Positions 45,989-55,569 of a DNA stretch of 64,000 nucleotides are shown piece after piece (the first letter of the stretch is position 1; each line of letters begins with the position of its first letter). The notes under the pieces were generated by a model that was not told the origin of the DNA, did not search any database, and saw only the letters and a list, made by a program, of their open reading frames with translations. The DNA lies in NCBI GenBank assembly GCA_024760905.1, contig CM045737.1:11648726-11712725 (forward strand), written 5' to 3'. A program made the position numbers and the translations under genes. Origin of the DNA: Plotosus lineatus (Eukaryota; Chordata; Actinopteri; Siluriformes; Plotosidae).

Positions 45989-46302
45989 CTCTTCGGATAC
46001 CACTGGCAGGACTTTGTTACCAACAGGAAGGTGCTAGAGGATGCAGGGATGGTAAGAGTAATCTGCTTGATCCACGACCGTCAGCTGAGCTACTACGGAC
46101 ACTTGGCGCATTTCCCGCCTTCGGACCCAGCACACCAGATCCTGTCCGTTCGGGATCCTACGGGCTGGAGCCGATTGCGGTGACGGCTGGGTGCGATGTG
46201 GTTTTCGCAGCTGAGGGCTGCCCTGCCAGGGGGTAAAGGCCCTGCGCAGGCCTAGTCGATCGCCAGGAGACGGCCAGATGAGTGGAGGTGTCTGGTGGAC
46301 CT
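45989..46302 (+). pseudogene. LINE RT fragment, second copy of the 42.3-kb family
   Basis: Starts at 'tcttcggataccactggcag' and continues through GACCGTCAGCTGAGCTACTA, 'cgccttcggacccagcacac' and 'cgccaggagacggccagatg'. It closely matches 42636-42940 but ends about 60 bp earlier with no (ACCTG)n tail. Not coding. Confidence 0.8.
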
Positions 46303-46884
46303 TACTCACTCTAGTTATGGACCAGATAAACCAACCTGTGACTTGCTTTGGTTCTGAAGTGAGCTTTTTAATAAAAAATATCATCCAAAATGTCAAACTA
46401 ATGGATAAGTGGCAAAAAAACAAAACAAAACAAAACAGAAAAAAATATATATATTGTTTGCCAGATGATTTTTAACCGAACTTTCATTTAATAAAATTTC
46501 ATTGTTGGGTTAACGGTTCCTTTGAATAATACTCACCTCAGTATTGCCTCGGACTTGTTCATGTTGATTTCATGATGCAGCCGTACTATCTGAATTTTAG
46601 GTGACTTTCATATGACCTTGAAGCACTGATAATGAGCAGCTCATGCTGCCTGTGTAATGTAAACCCGATGAGGGATATTCAGTCATTGGTGATGAAATCT
46701 CCAGTTTCAGATAACTGGGGTCTTCAGTCTGTGGGAAGCGTAAGTGGTTATGTGGGTCCACCAATTTCTAGATGTGTAAGTCACTCATTTTCACATTCAG
46801 GAGATGAGCCAGAACTAATGTGGCTAATATTTCTAAAAGTGACATCAGTACTCGCAGTCTTATTATTTTTTATAACCTTTTATT
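46303..46884. other. No recognised feature
   Basis: Unclassified; an A-rich run with 'caaaacaaaac' lies at 46420-46445. Confidence 0.4.
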
Positions 46885-47225
46885 AATTCATTCATTTTCT
46901 GGACTGCTTAATCCTTATTAGGGTTGCAGCAAGGCTGGCACCCATCTGAGCGAATTCTGAGAGGGGGCAAAGTAGATCCTGGACAGCTTGCCAGGCCATC
47001 ATAGGGCAGAAACACGCTGACGACAACCCAATGGCCTACTCTTTTCAAAAGTCAGCAATGCCTCGTTTTCATGACTTTCATCGCAGACAATGAGAGACAT
47101 GGGTGGAATTTGATAATCCAGTTAGCAGCAATACAGGGCAGCAGTGACAACCCAGTGATAGCGGGACTTAAACCCTTGACCCAAAGATCAGTAATCCAGG
47201 ACCTTACTACCAGGCCACCATTGTG
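46885..47225 (-). mobile_element. SINE-A copy, full length, diverged
   Basis: L2-like tail complement at 46888-46990, a body with 'ggcctactcttttcaaaagtc', and head complement ending 'ttactaccaggccaccattg' near 47225. Confidence 0.82.
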
Positions 47226-47520
47226 TCGTAAATTGAATATAAATTAATAAATTCAGGTTAATGCACAACTGATAATGAAGCTAGATGAGTTTTAATGAGA
47301 CACCAAGTGCATGAAAATCGTCTACTGTGATTTACGACCGCTTTCTCACAGCCCACAGCCTACATTTTCTACAGCCCACATTGTGGATGGCTGACCAATC
47401 ACACCAATAGCTGTTGGACATGTTGGTGGCTATCACTGAACAGGACTATTCAATTCAGTGACATCCACTCTGTCTGAGACAAATAAATGTTTTAGTATAT
47501 ACAGGGTGACCCACACATAA
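47226..47520. other. No recognised feature
   Basis: Unclassified AT-rich sequence. Confidence 0.35.
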
Positions 47521-47522
47521 AA

Positions 47523-47524
<2 letters not shown>

Positions 47525-47604
<80 letters not shown>
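47525..47604. repeat. (TA)n microsatellite
   Basis: About 38 units. Confidence 0.95.
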
Positions 47605-47610
<6 letters not shown>

Positions 47611-47948
47611 CATTTTTGAAAGAGGACCATATGGTCCTGCTGGTGTTAAAGGGTTAAGACACTTTAAGCATAAAGACACCATGACTTATGAGAATGTTAG
47701 AGAGCTGTGGTTCCTGTCCTTTTTATCTGAAGTGGGCTCCAGTGCCATTTTCAAATGATGAGTCATATGTTCATATGTTGGTGATCCCTGTGCTGTGAGT
47801 TGGCATGTTCCACAAAAACTGATGCCTTTTATGGGTTCTGTTTTGAGCTGGACATCTTAGTGGCAGGCGATTGGGTTTGTCTGCCATATGTAAACTTCTT
47901 AAAGTCTCTCTTGGAAGTTTCTCCTTTCACTGATATTTCTTTCACCTT

Positions 47949-47950
<2 letters not shown>

Positions 47951-48034
<84 letters not shown>
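47951..48034. repeat. (CA)n microsatellite
   Basis: About 41 units. The flanks 47605-47950 and 48035-48315 hold no recognised feature. Confidence 0.95.
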
Positions 48035-48039
<5 letters not shown>

Positions 48040-48317
48040 GAATGAATACCTCTCCATAAATACTCATCCTTATGAATTCTTCTGTGCATACCCATTATGG
48101 ACACTCTTTTCCAATACTCCTTATACATGCTCTGAATTTCCTCTGGATATTGAATTTTGTTGAGAGTTGACTAGGCAAAAAAGCAGACTATGGATCTGTC
48201 CAATCAGATTTTGAGCTCACCACGTGGATGTCCTATGGACAGGCTGTGATCTCTAGGCATTTGAGAAGCAACAATTTTTAAACATTTTTATCCCAAGTCT
48301 ATAAACTCATGCATGCA

Positions 48318-48580
48318 CTCATTCATTCATTCATTCATTTTCTGAACCACTTAATATAAATCCGGGTCATGGGGAGGCTGGCACCCATCTCAGCCGATTC
48401 TAGGGGAGGGCAGAGTACACCCTGGACAGCTCGCCAGGACATTGCAGGGTAGAACACACTAACTGGGTTATCAAAGTCTGGCCATGTCCCTCACTGTCTA
48501 TGATGTGAGGTTCATGCAAAAGAACCATTGCTGACTTTCATCAAGAGTAGGCTACTTAGCCATCAGCGTGTTTCTGATAG
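48318..48580. mobile_element. Rearranged SINE-A: inverted tail joined to forward body
   Basis: 48318-48455 is the L2-like tail in minus orientation ((ATTC)n first, then complement of the tail up to 'agggtagaacaca'). 48456-48580 is the body in plus orientation, starting 'ctaactgggttatcaaag' and ending 'catcagcgtgtttctg'. Head and central junction are lost. Confidence 0.8.
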
Positions 48581-48856
48581 TGATGTGTGGAGTTCCGACC
48601 CCATCGCTTCTATCTTTGCATTATAAGGCTGAACGCTATGGAAAGTACAAGAATAGCAAAATCCAATGGAGCGCCAGGCGTGTAGCTCGGCTACGGCTGC
48701 TATGAATAAATGTAATACGGCCATTGGATACTACTATAATAAAATTACAAACCAACTCTTCTATTAGCTTAGCCATGAGTAAGTTTAATCACATTGCAAG
48801 AAAATCAGTATTGCACCTGAAACAGCGGTAAGGAAGGGGTGTGTGTGTGGGGGGCA
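48581..48856. other. No recognised feature
   Basis: Unclassified sequence between a rearranged SINE and a short Rex3 scrap. Confidence 0.35.
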
Positions 48857-48911
48857 GCTGAAAAAGGATGCGAATCATGTCTTGTTGGTTTGTGGGACTC
48901 CTGAGGCAGCT
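48857..48911 (+). pseudogene. Rex3 LINE, 55-bp internal fragment
   Basis: Encodes QLKKDANHVLLVCGTPEAAD, matching QLKKEAYLVLLACGTPEAAN of the copy at 51750-51810. Both ends are abrupt, and the right end runs into a SINE-A head. Confidence 0.7.
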
Positions 48912-49000
48912 GACAACCTTGTGGAGAGTGGGACTCTGACATCCAACCTTTGGATCAACGAACGATCCAGCACCCTATACCACTAGACCACCACTGCCCA
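48912..49000 (-). mobile_element. SINE-A head fragment
   Basis: Complement of CTCCACAAGGTTGTC, of the B-box region, and of the A box ('taccactagaccaccactgcc'). The body is absent. Confidence 0.78.
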
Positions 49001-49001
49001 G

Positions 49002-49126
49002 TATCATTCATTTTCTGTAACAGCTTAATCCTAGTAAGGGTTGCGAGGAGGCTCGCGCCCGTCTCAGCAGTGCGAGAGTAGAGTACACCCTATACAGCTC
49101 GCCAGGCGATCACAGGGCAAAATGAG
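49002..49126 (-). mobile_element. SINE-A tail fragment
   Basis: 'attcattttctgtaacagct' and 'gtacaccctatacagctcgcc' are the complement of the L2-like tail. The body is missing. Confidence 0.78.
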
Positions 49127-49154
49127 AGATTAAGTTACACAGTAGTCAAGTATA

Positions 49155-49215
<61 letters not shown>
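49155..49215. repeat. (GT)n microsatellite
   Basis: About 29 units, next to the RTE tail. Confidence 0.95.
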
Positions 49216-49224
49216 AAATATATA

Positions 49225-49572
49225 TCATCTTTTCCTTTCGGCTGTTCCCTTCAGGGGTTGCGACAGCGAATGAGCTGTCTCTACCTCACCCTATCCTCTG
49301 TATCTTCTACTCTTACTCCAACTACCTTCATGTTCTCCTTAAGCACATCCATAAATGTCTTCTTTGGTCTTCCTCTAGGCCTTCTGCCTGGTATTTCCAA
49401 CCTCAGCATCCGACTACCAATATATTCACGATCCCTTCTCTGTACATGTCCAAACCATCTCAATCTAGCCTCTCTTACTTTGTCTCTAAAACCTCTTACA
49501 TGTGCTGTCTCTCCGATGTACTCATTCCTGATCCTATCCATCCTCGTTACTCTCAAAGAGAACCTCAACAAC
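49225..49572 (-). pseudogene. RTE LINE 3' fragment
   Basis: Minus-strand frame RFSLRVTRMDRIRNEYIGET, 'AHVRGFRDKVREARLRWFGH', RMLRLEIPGRRPRGRPKKTF and 'KVVGVRVEDTEDRVR'. It then loses frame before the C-terminal CCGDP-type end and has the usual 3' UTR with 'gggaacagccgaaaggaaa'. It is about 80-90% similar by eye to the 13.5-kb element and 5' truncated. Confidence 0.9.
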
Positions 49573-49599
49573 AACAACAAAAAATATATATATACATAT

Positions 49600-49623
49600 A
49601 TATATACACACACACACACACAC
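49600..49623. repeat. Short (CA)n
   Basis: About 11 units between the RTE fragment and the R element. Confidence 0.85.
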
Positions 49624-50460
49624 AGAGTGATCCCTCATTTTCCGTGGTTAATTGGGACCGAGATCCCACCGCAACCACCGAATTCCTCGAAGTAGGATCA
49701 ACCCCGCATTGACGTATACGTACATGTATATGTGTATATAATATTAATAAGTACATATTCAATGCAGGGCAGTGATGGTCTAGTGGTATAAGGCGCTGGA
49801 TTGCTGATCCAAAGGTTTGGGGTTCGAGTCCCACTCTCCACAAGGTTGTCACTGTCCCCCCCAGTGCAGCTAACTGGGTTATCAAAGGCCGCCATGTCTC
49901 TCACTGTCTATGGTGTGAGGCATGTAAAAGAACCATTGCTGACTTTCGACAAGAGTAGCTGCAAAGCCGTCATCGTGTTTCCGCCCTGCAATGACCTGGT
50001 GACCTGTCCAGGGTGTACTCTGCCTTCACCCTGAGTTGGCTGGGATGGGCACCAGCCTCCCCGTGACCCTAATTAGGATGAAGCGGGTACAGAAAATGAA
50101 CTGAACTGAACATATTCAATGCTATAAATGCTTATAACAATTCAACATTCAAAAATAATGCATAAGATGTAAATAAAATATACACACACAGAGACGCGCA
50201 TGCACACAGATGTACACGTCACAAAAATGGAACTAGTTTTGATAGGAGGTTTTGGGTTTTTTTTTTTTGTTTGTTTGTTTTTGTTTGTTTGGGGTTTTTG
50301 CATGATTGGCCTTGTTTTGCAGCATTTTCCTTAACTTTTTCCACAATTCTTCTTTATTTTTTTATTTTTAATATGAAAAAAAAAAAACCAAAAAAAAAAA
50401 AACTTGATGCACTGAAGCCACATGAATTGAAGTGCGAAGTTGTGAGGGATCTCTCTATGT
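49624..50460 (+). mobile_element. R element interrupted by a SINE-A
   Basis: Starts 'agtgatccctcattttccg' and 'ggttaattgggaccgagatc'. It is interrupted after 49764 and resumes at 50109 (CATATTCAATGCTATAAATG) to 50460, ending 'gcgaagttgtgagggatctc'. Both terminal repeats are slightly decayed. Confidence 0.82.
49765..50108 (+). mobile_element. SINE-A copy, full length, 13-bp target duplication
   Basis: A complete copy: A-box region 'tggtctagtggtataagg', B box GGGTTCGAGTCCC, C7 spacer, body (with a small deletion giving 'gtgaggcatgtaaaag'), L2-like tail and (TGAAC)n end. It is flanked by ACATATTCAATGC at 49752-49764 and again at 50108-50121 (boundary ambiguous by 1-2 bp). This is the best reference copy for the family boundaries. 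Confidence 0.93.
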
Positions 50461-50596
50461 ATGAATGTGTGTGTATTATATATATAGGGGATTTTCTGAG
50501 TAGATCCTTCCGTAGGAGAGTGCTCAATACTTTTTGGTAGAGCAAATAAACAAAAATAAAAGGACAGGACAAAGACTTTCTATTGAAACTCCATTT

Positions 50597-50651
50597 ATCA
50601 CTACAGATCTGTTTCGAGGGGTGGTGAAACCATCCTCTCTCTTCAGGTGAT
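50597..50651 (-). ncRNA. Type I hammerhead ribozyme, complete core, minus strand
   Basis: Identical in sequence to 29927-29981. Stem I: 50647-50651 with 50597-50601. CTGAAGA is at 50646-50640. Stem II hairpin is 50639-50616, GAA 50615-50613, stem III ACA/TGT with a GATC loop. The cleavage site follows the nucleotide complementary to 50602. All invariant core bases are present. It lies on the strand opposite to the one used in copy 1. Confidence 0.82.
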
Positions 50652-50693
50652 TACAGAAGAATATCTCAAGAATTACAGAAGAATTCTTCTATA

Positions 50694-50743
50694 ATCACCT
50701 GAAGAGAGAGGATGGTTTCACCTCGAAACAGATCTGTAGTGAT
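50694..50743 (+). ncRNA. Hammerhead ribozyme, right arm, stem II shortened
   Basis: Stem I, CTGAAGA (50699-50705), GAA, stem III and GUA are kept. Five bases are missing from the 3' strand of stem II, so only about three base pairs plus mismatches remain. Activity is doubtful. Confidence 0.65.
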
Positions 50744-50799
50744 AAATGGAGTTTCAATAGAAAGTCTTTGTCCTGTCCTTTTATATATATATGTATGTA

Positions 50800-53592
50800 T
50801 GTAACCGACTAGATATAGTCGGGCTCACCTCAACGCATAGCTTGGGCTCTGGAACCATCCATCTCGATAGAGGCTGGACCTTCTTCTATTCTGGGGTTGC
50901 TCATGGGGAGAGGCGGCGAGCCGGTGTGAGTATTCTTGTTGCCCCCCATCTCAGTGCCCAAATGTTGGGGTTCTCCCCGGTTGACGAAAGGATAGCTTCC
51001 CTCCGTCTTCGGGTGGGGGGACGGGTCCTGACTATTATTTGTGCTTATGCACCAAATGACAGTTCAGAGTACCCACCCTTTTTGGAGTCTTTGGGGAGGG
51101 TGTTGGAGAACGCTCCCTCGGGAGACTCGCTCGTTGTCTTGGGAGACTTTAACGCCCATGTGGGCAATGATAGTGTGACCTGGAAGGGTGTGATCGGTAG
51201 GTACGGCCTCTCCAGTCTGAATCCGAATGGTGTTTCGTTGTTGGACTTCTGTGCTCGTCATAGTTTGTCTATCACGAACACCATGTTTGAACATAAGGGT
51301 GTCCGTAAGTGCACTTGGCACCAGGACACCCTAGGTCGCAGTTCGACGATTGACTTTGTAGTCGTGTCATCGGACTTGCGACCATATGTTCTGGACACTC
51401 GGGTGAAAAGAGGAGCTGAGCTGTCTACCGATCACTACCTGGTGGTGAGTTGGCTTCGGTGGTGTGGGAGGTTGCCTTCCAGACCTGGCGGGCCCAACCG
51501 TGTAATCAGGGTCTGCTGGGAACGTTTGGCGGAGCCCCCTGTCCGAGAGGCCTTTAACTCCCTCCTCCGGCGGAGCTACAACCATGTTCTGGAGGAGGCG
51601 GGGGACATGGAATCCGAATGGGCCAAGTTTCGTGCCTCCATTGCTGAGGCGGCAGCCCATAGCTGTGGCCGTAAGGTCGTCGGTGCTTGTCGTGGCGGTA
51701 ATCCCTGAACCCGGTGGTGGACACCTGTGGTGAAGGGGGCCGTCCAGCTGAAGAAGGAGGCCTATCTGGTTTTATTAGCCTGTGGGACTCCTGAGGCAGC
51801 AAACGGGAACTGGCAGGCCAAACGTGCTGCAGCCGAGGCTGTCGCAGATGCAAAATCTCAGGCGTGGGAGGAGTTCGGTGAGGGCCTGGACAGTGATTAT
51901 CGGTTGGCCTCAAAAAGGTTCTGGGCCACCATCCAACGCCTCAGGAGGGGGAAGCAGTTCTTCACAAACACTGTTTACGGTGGAGGTGGGGAGCTGCTTA
52001 CCTTGACTGGGGACCTTGATTTGAGGACCTTCTCAATCCCACCAACACGCCCTCTGTGGAAGAGGAAGACCCTGGGGGTTCTGGTGAGGGTCCGCCCATC
52101 ACTGGAGTGGAGGTCACTGAGGTTGTCAAAAAGCTCCTCGGTGGTCGAGCTCCGGGGTTGGACGAGATCCGCCCAGAATATCTCAGGGCTCTGGATGTTG
52201 TCGGACTGTCTTGGTTGACACGTCTCTGCAACATCGCGTGGTCATCGGAGGCTGTACCTCTGGATTGGCAAACTGGGGTGGTGGTCCCAATTTTTAAGAA
52301 GGGGGACCGGAGGGTGTGTTCCAATTATCGGGGAATTACACTCCTCAGCCTACCTGGGAAAGTCTATACAGGGGTACTAGAGAGGAGGATCCGACCGATA
52401 GTCGAACCTCGGATTCAGGAGGAACAATGTGGTTTTCGTCCTGGCCGCAGCACTCTTGACCAACTCTATACGCTCCACAGGATTCTGGAGGGGGCAAGGG
52501 AGTTTGCCCAATCTGTCCACATGTGCTTTGTGGATTTGGAGAAGGCTTTCAACCGTGTCCCTCGAAAGTTCTTGTGGGGCGTGCTCCTAGAATACGGCGT
52601 TCCGGATCCGTTGCTACGAGCTATTCGGTCGCTGTATCACCGGAGCCAGAGTTTGGTCCGTATTGGAAACAGCAGGTCGGATTCGTTTCCAGTGGGAGTT
52701 GGCGTCCACCAAGGCTGTCCTTTGTCACCGATTCTGTTCATAATTTTTATGGACAAAATTTCTAGGCGCAGTCGAGGCGATGAGGGGTTCTGGTTTGGTG
52801 GCCATCGGATATCGTCTCTGCTTTTTGCGGATGATGTTGTCCTTTTGGCTTCATCAAGTCGGGCCCTCCAGCTCTCATTGGAGCGATTCGCAGCTGAGTG
52901 CGAAGCAGCCGGGATGAAGATCAGTACCTCCAAGTCCGAGGCCATGGTTCTCAGTCGGACAATGGTGGAATGCACCCTCCGGGTCGGGAATGAGGTCCTG
53001 CCCCAAGTGGAGGAGTTTAAGTATCTTGGGGTCTTGTTTACGAGTGAGGGAAGGATGGAGCGAGAGATCGACAGACGGATCGCTGCAGCCTCTGCTGTTA
53101 AGCGGTGCCTGTACCGGTCCGTCGTGGTGAAAAAGGAGCTGAGCTGCAAGGCATCCAACCCTCACCTATGGTCACGAGCTTTGGGTAATGACCGAAAGAA
53201 CAAGATCACGGATACAAGCGGATGAAATGAGCTTCCTTCGCCGGGTGGCGGGATTCTCCCTTAGAGATAGGGTGAGAAGCTCCACCATCCGGGGAGAGCT
53301 CGGAGTAGATCCGCTGCTCCTCCGCATTGAGAGGGGCCAGTTGAGGTGGCTCGGGCATCTGGTCAGAATGCCCCCCGGACGCCTCCCTGGTGTGGTGTTT
53401 CGGGCATGTCCAACCGGGAAGAGACCCCGTGGTCGACCTAGAACACAGTGTGGGACTATGTCTCTCGGCTTGTCTGGGACCGCCTCGGTGTCCCCCCGGG
53501 AGAGTTGGAGGAAGTGGCTCGGGAGAGGGACGTCTGGACCTCTTTGCTAAGGTTGCTGCCCCCGCGACCCGACCCTGGACTAAGCGGAAGAA

Positions 53593-53626
<34 letters not shown>

Positions 53627-53630
53627 TATG
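50800..53630 (+). mobile_element. Rex3-type LINE, 5' truncated, decayed
   Basis: About 2.8 kb. Begins within the endonuclease domain ([20 protein letters not shown]), covers the RT, and ends after RPDPG-like codons at 'ccctggactaagcggaagaag' followed by (ATG)n at 53593-53626 and (TATG)n. Nucleotide blocks TGGCAAACTGGGGTGGTGGT (52265) and the 'ggctgtcctttgtcaccg' region (52712) coincide with the conserved sites used to amplify Rex3 from fish, which supports the assignment. Rex3 belongs to the RTE group of non-LTR elements. Confidence 0.9.
50808..53590 (+). pseudogene. Rex3 endonuclease-reverse transcriptase pseudogene
   Basis: 50808-51705: endonuclease with [55 protein letters not shown] and [14 protein letters not shown] at 51706 (a CGA-type arginine site) stops the frame. 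51709-52020 continues in the same frame (WWTPVVKGAVQLKKEAYLVL). A frameshift with a short deletion near 52020 leads to the RT frame: VVKKLLGGRAPGLDEIRPEY, NYRGITLLSLPGKVYT, QEEQCGFRPGRSTLDQLYTL, CFVDLEKAFNRVP, VGVHQGCPLSPILF and the catalytic LLFADDVVLLAS (about 52820-52855). A deletion/frameshift near 53145 precedes TRSRIQADEMSFLRRVAGFS and QLRWLGHLVRMPPGRLPG; another near 53440 ends the frame. Non-functional. Confidence 0.9.
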
Positions 53631-53655
53631 TATGTATGTATGTATGTATATATGT
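53593..53655 (+). repeat. (ATG)n(TATG)n tail of Rex3
   Basis: About 11 ATG units then TATG units. It matches the tail type at 1158-1211. Confidence 0.9.
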
Positions 53656-53744
53656 CTGTGTGTGCACTACAATACAGCAAATATAAAACACCTATCTTGT
53701 CATTGAAAGATTGACTATAATTTAGCTGGATCTCAGCAGAACTG

Positions 53745-53850
53745 AGGGTTGCATGGTGTCATAGCGGTTGGCACATCCGCCTCAGAGTAAGAAGGTCCTT
53801 GGTTCGAGTCCCGGGCTTAGATGTTACAATGTACGGTTTGTGTGTTTTCT
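53745..53850 (+). mobile_element. SINE-B head fragment
   Basis: 'catagcggttggcacatccg', 'cctcagagtaagaaggtcct', and B box TTGGTTCGAGTCCCGGG. The body is almost entirely missing. Confidence 0.72.
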
Positions 53851-53988
53851 TCATACTTGTGTAGGGGCTTCTCCTGGTACTCTGGCCTAATAGTTAGAGA
53901 AGCGGCTTTGAGACTAAAGTTGCTCGTTTGAAAATGTGTGGTGGGCAGGGGGTCACCTTCCCATCCTCCACATCGATGGTGTGTATGG

Positions 53989-53992
<4 letters not shown>

Positions 53993-54041
<49 letters not shown>
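53993..54041. repeat. (TA)n microsatellite
   Basis: About 23 units, immediately before the Tc1 end. Confidence 0.93.
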
Positions 54042-54048
<7 letters not shown>

Positions 54049-54092
54049 CGTCCATAATTATTGGCACCCCTGGTTAAGATGTCATTCATTTG

Positions 54093-54176
54093 GAACCACA
54101 AACGCCCAGGCTGGGAATTGAACCCAGGCCTTCATGCTGTGAGGCGGACGTGCTAACCACTACACCTCTGTGCCAA
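54093..54176 (-). mobile_element. SINE-B head fragment nested in Tc1
   Basis: 'caaacgcccaggctgggaat', 'caggccttcatgctgtgagg' and 'gtgctaaccactacacc'. The Tc1 sequence CTGGTTAAGATG precedes it (54070-54081) and recurs after it (54178-54189), so those 12 bp look like the target-site duplication. Confidence 0.78.
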
Positions 54177-54549
54177 TCTGGTTAAGATGGGATAAAATAA
54201 TTTTACTTAAAATAAATTACATTTTTATTGCAGTAGCTTCTCTCACACTGAAAATTGTAGAAAACTGTAACCTTCAACTCAAGTGAATTTTAAGGGGGGG
54301 GGGGGGGGGGATCACTGAGTAAAAAAAAATACAGTAATTATGTTTCATAACATAACCTGTTCCACAATTATTGGCACCCCTAACAATTCCTCAGAAATAA
54401 ATATAATTGAAGTATTTCTGTCATTTTTACAGTAGTTTACAAATTTGATTAGAGTATCTAGAAACATTTAATTAGTAATCCATCACTTCCTAGTTCACTG
54501 GGGTATAAATATGATGTGGCACAGAGGCCATTTCTCCTATTCACTGTTC

Positions 54550-54915
54550 ATTATGGATAAAGGAACACACCATTCAAGTAAGGCAGACGTGTGTCAGCCT
54601 TCACAAGTCACGTAATGACTACAAGTAAATCTTCCCTCGCCTGCACCTGCACATATCGACTGTCAGAGGACTCATTAAGAAGTTTAAAACAACCAGAACA
54701 GTGGTAAACAAGCCTGGAGGAGGACACAAGGTTATTTTGCCACCATGCACAATAAGGAGGATGGTAAGAGAAATAGAAAGTTCTCCAAAGCTCACTGTTA
54801 CAGAATCGCAACAAATGGGAGCATCTTGGGGTCATAAAGTCTCCAAAACAACCATCAGGTGCTGTTTGCATGCCGACAAGCTGTTTGGGAGGCATGCATG
54901 GAAAAAAACAACAAC
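54550..54915 (+). pseudogene. Tc1-like transposase, N-terminal remnant
   Basis: Two frames contain parts of the N-terminal DNA-binding region. The clearest is VNKPGGGHKVILPPCTIRRM, then VREIESSPKLTVTESQQ and KVSKTTIRCCLHADKLFGRH (54701-54905). This corresponds to the linker and second helix-turn-helix of Tc1 transposases. No DDE motif remains. Confidence 0.65.
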
Positions 54916-54921
54916 TTTTGT

Positions 54922-55241
54922 CATTCATCCATTCATTTTTGTAACTGCTTAATCCTAATTATGGTCGCGGGGAGGCTGGTGCCCATCCCAGCCGACTCCG
55001 GGCGAGGGCAGAGTACACCCTGGACAGCTCGCCAGGCTATCGCAGGGCAGAAACACGCTGACGGCTTTGCAGCCTACTCTGGTCAAAAGTCAGCAATGGT
55101 TCTTTTACTTGAACCTCACACCACAGGCAGTGAGAGACATGGCTGGCCTTTGATAACCCAGGGGGGCAGTAACAGCCTGCTGAGAGTGGGACTCGAACCC
55201 CCAGCCTTAAGATCAGTAATCCAGTACCTTTACCACCAGGT
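54922..55241 (-). mobile_element. SINE-A copy, near full length
   Basis: (ATTC)n tail, complement of the L2-like tail with 'ggtcgcggggaggctggtgc', body, and head complement ending 'tacctttaccaccagg'. Confidence 0.9.
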
Positions 55242-55406
55242 ACTCTTGACGAAAGCTCACACCATAGACAGTGAGAGACATGGCCGGCCTTTGATAACCC
55301 AGTTTGCTGCACTGGAGTAGGGGACAGTGACAACCTTGTGGAGAGTGGGACTCAAGCCCCCGACCTTTGGATCAGTGATCCAGCGCCCTATACCACTAGA
55401 CCATGT
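55242..55406 (-). mobile_element. SINE-A, second partial copy joined to the first
   Basis: Starts 'tactcttgacgaaagctcac' in the body, with part deleted, and continues to a complete head complement ending 'ataccactagaccat'. Together with the preceding copy it forms a head-to-body dimer in the same orientation. Confidence 0.85.
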
Positions 55407-55424
55407 CTTTTCTCATTAACAATC

Positions 55425-55548
55425 ATAGAAGAATCTTCTGTAATCACCCGAAGAGAGAGGATGGTTTCACCACCCCTCGAAACAGATCTGTAGTGAAAAT
55501 GAAGTTTCAATAGAAAGTCTTTGTCCTGTCCTTTTATTTTTACTTGTA
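55425..55548 (+). mobile_element. H element copy 4, right arm only
   Basis: 'agaagaatcttctgtaatca' to 'tttgtcctgtccttttattt'. The left segment and left arm are absent. (TA)n follows. Confidence 0.75.
55443..55497 (+). ncRNA. Hammerhead ribozyme, core mutated
   Basis: Same architecture as 29927-29981, but the core box reads CCGAAGA, a change of the invariant U (position 55449). One stem I pair at 55497 is also lost. Expected inactive. Confidence 0.7.
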
Positions 55549-55569
55549 TATATATATATATATATATAT

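Larger units (their letters stand above)
50487..50783. mobile_element. H element copy 3, both arms present
   Basis: Left segment 'attttctgagtagatcc' to 'ggtagagcaaataaac', left arm 50560-50665, centre 50660-50690 ('aattacagaagaattcttct'), right arm 50691-50783. (TA)n-like flanks are on both sides. The left arm keeps a complete hammerhead on the minus strand, while the right arm has a 5-bp loss in stem II. It lies between an R element and a Rex3 copy. Confidence 0.78.
54042..54921 (+). mobile_element. Tc1-like transposon, 5' part with IR/DR-type terminus
   Basis: Outer repeat 'acgtccataattattggcac' (54047) and inner repeat 'gttccacaattattggcacc' (54359) are direct repeats inside one terminal region, about 230 bp apart once a nested SINE-B piece is removed. 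This matches the IR/DR layout of Tc1-like elements. A poly-G run at 54293-54311 lies between them. Part of a transposase N-terminus follows. The right half of the transposon is missing, replaced by a SINE-A copy at 54922. Confidence 0.8.
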
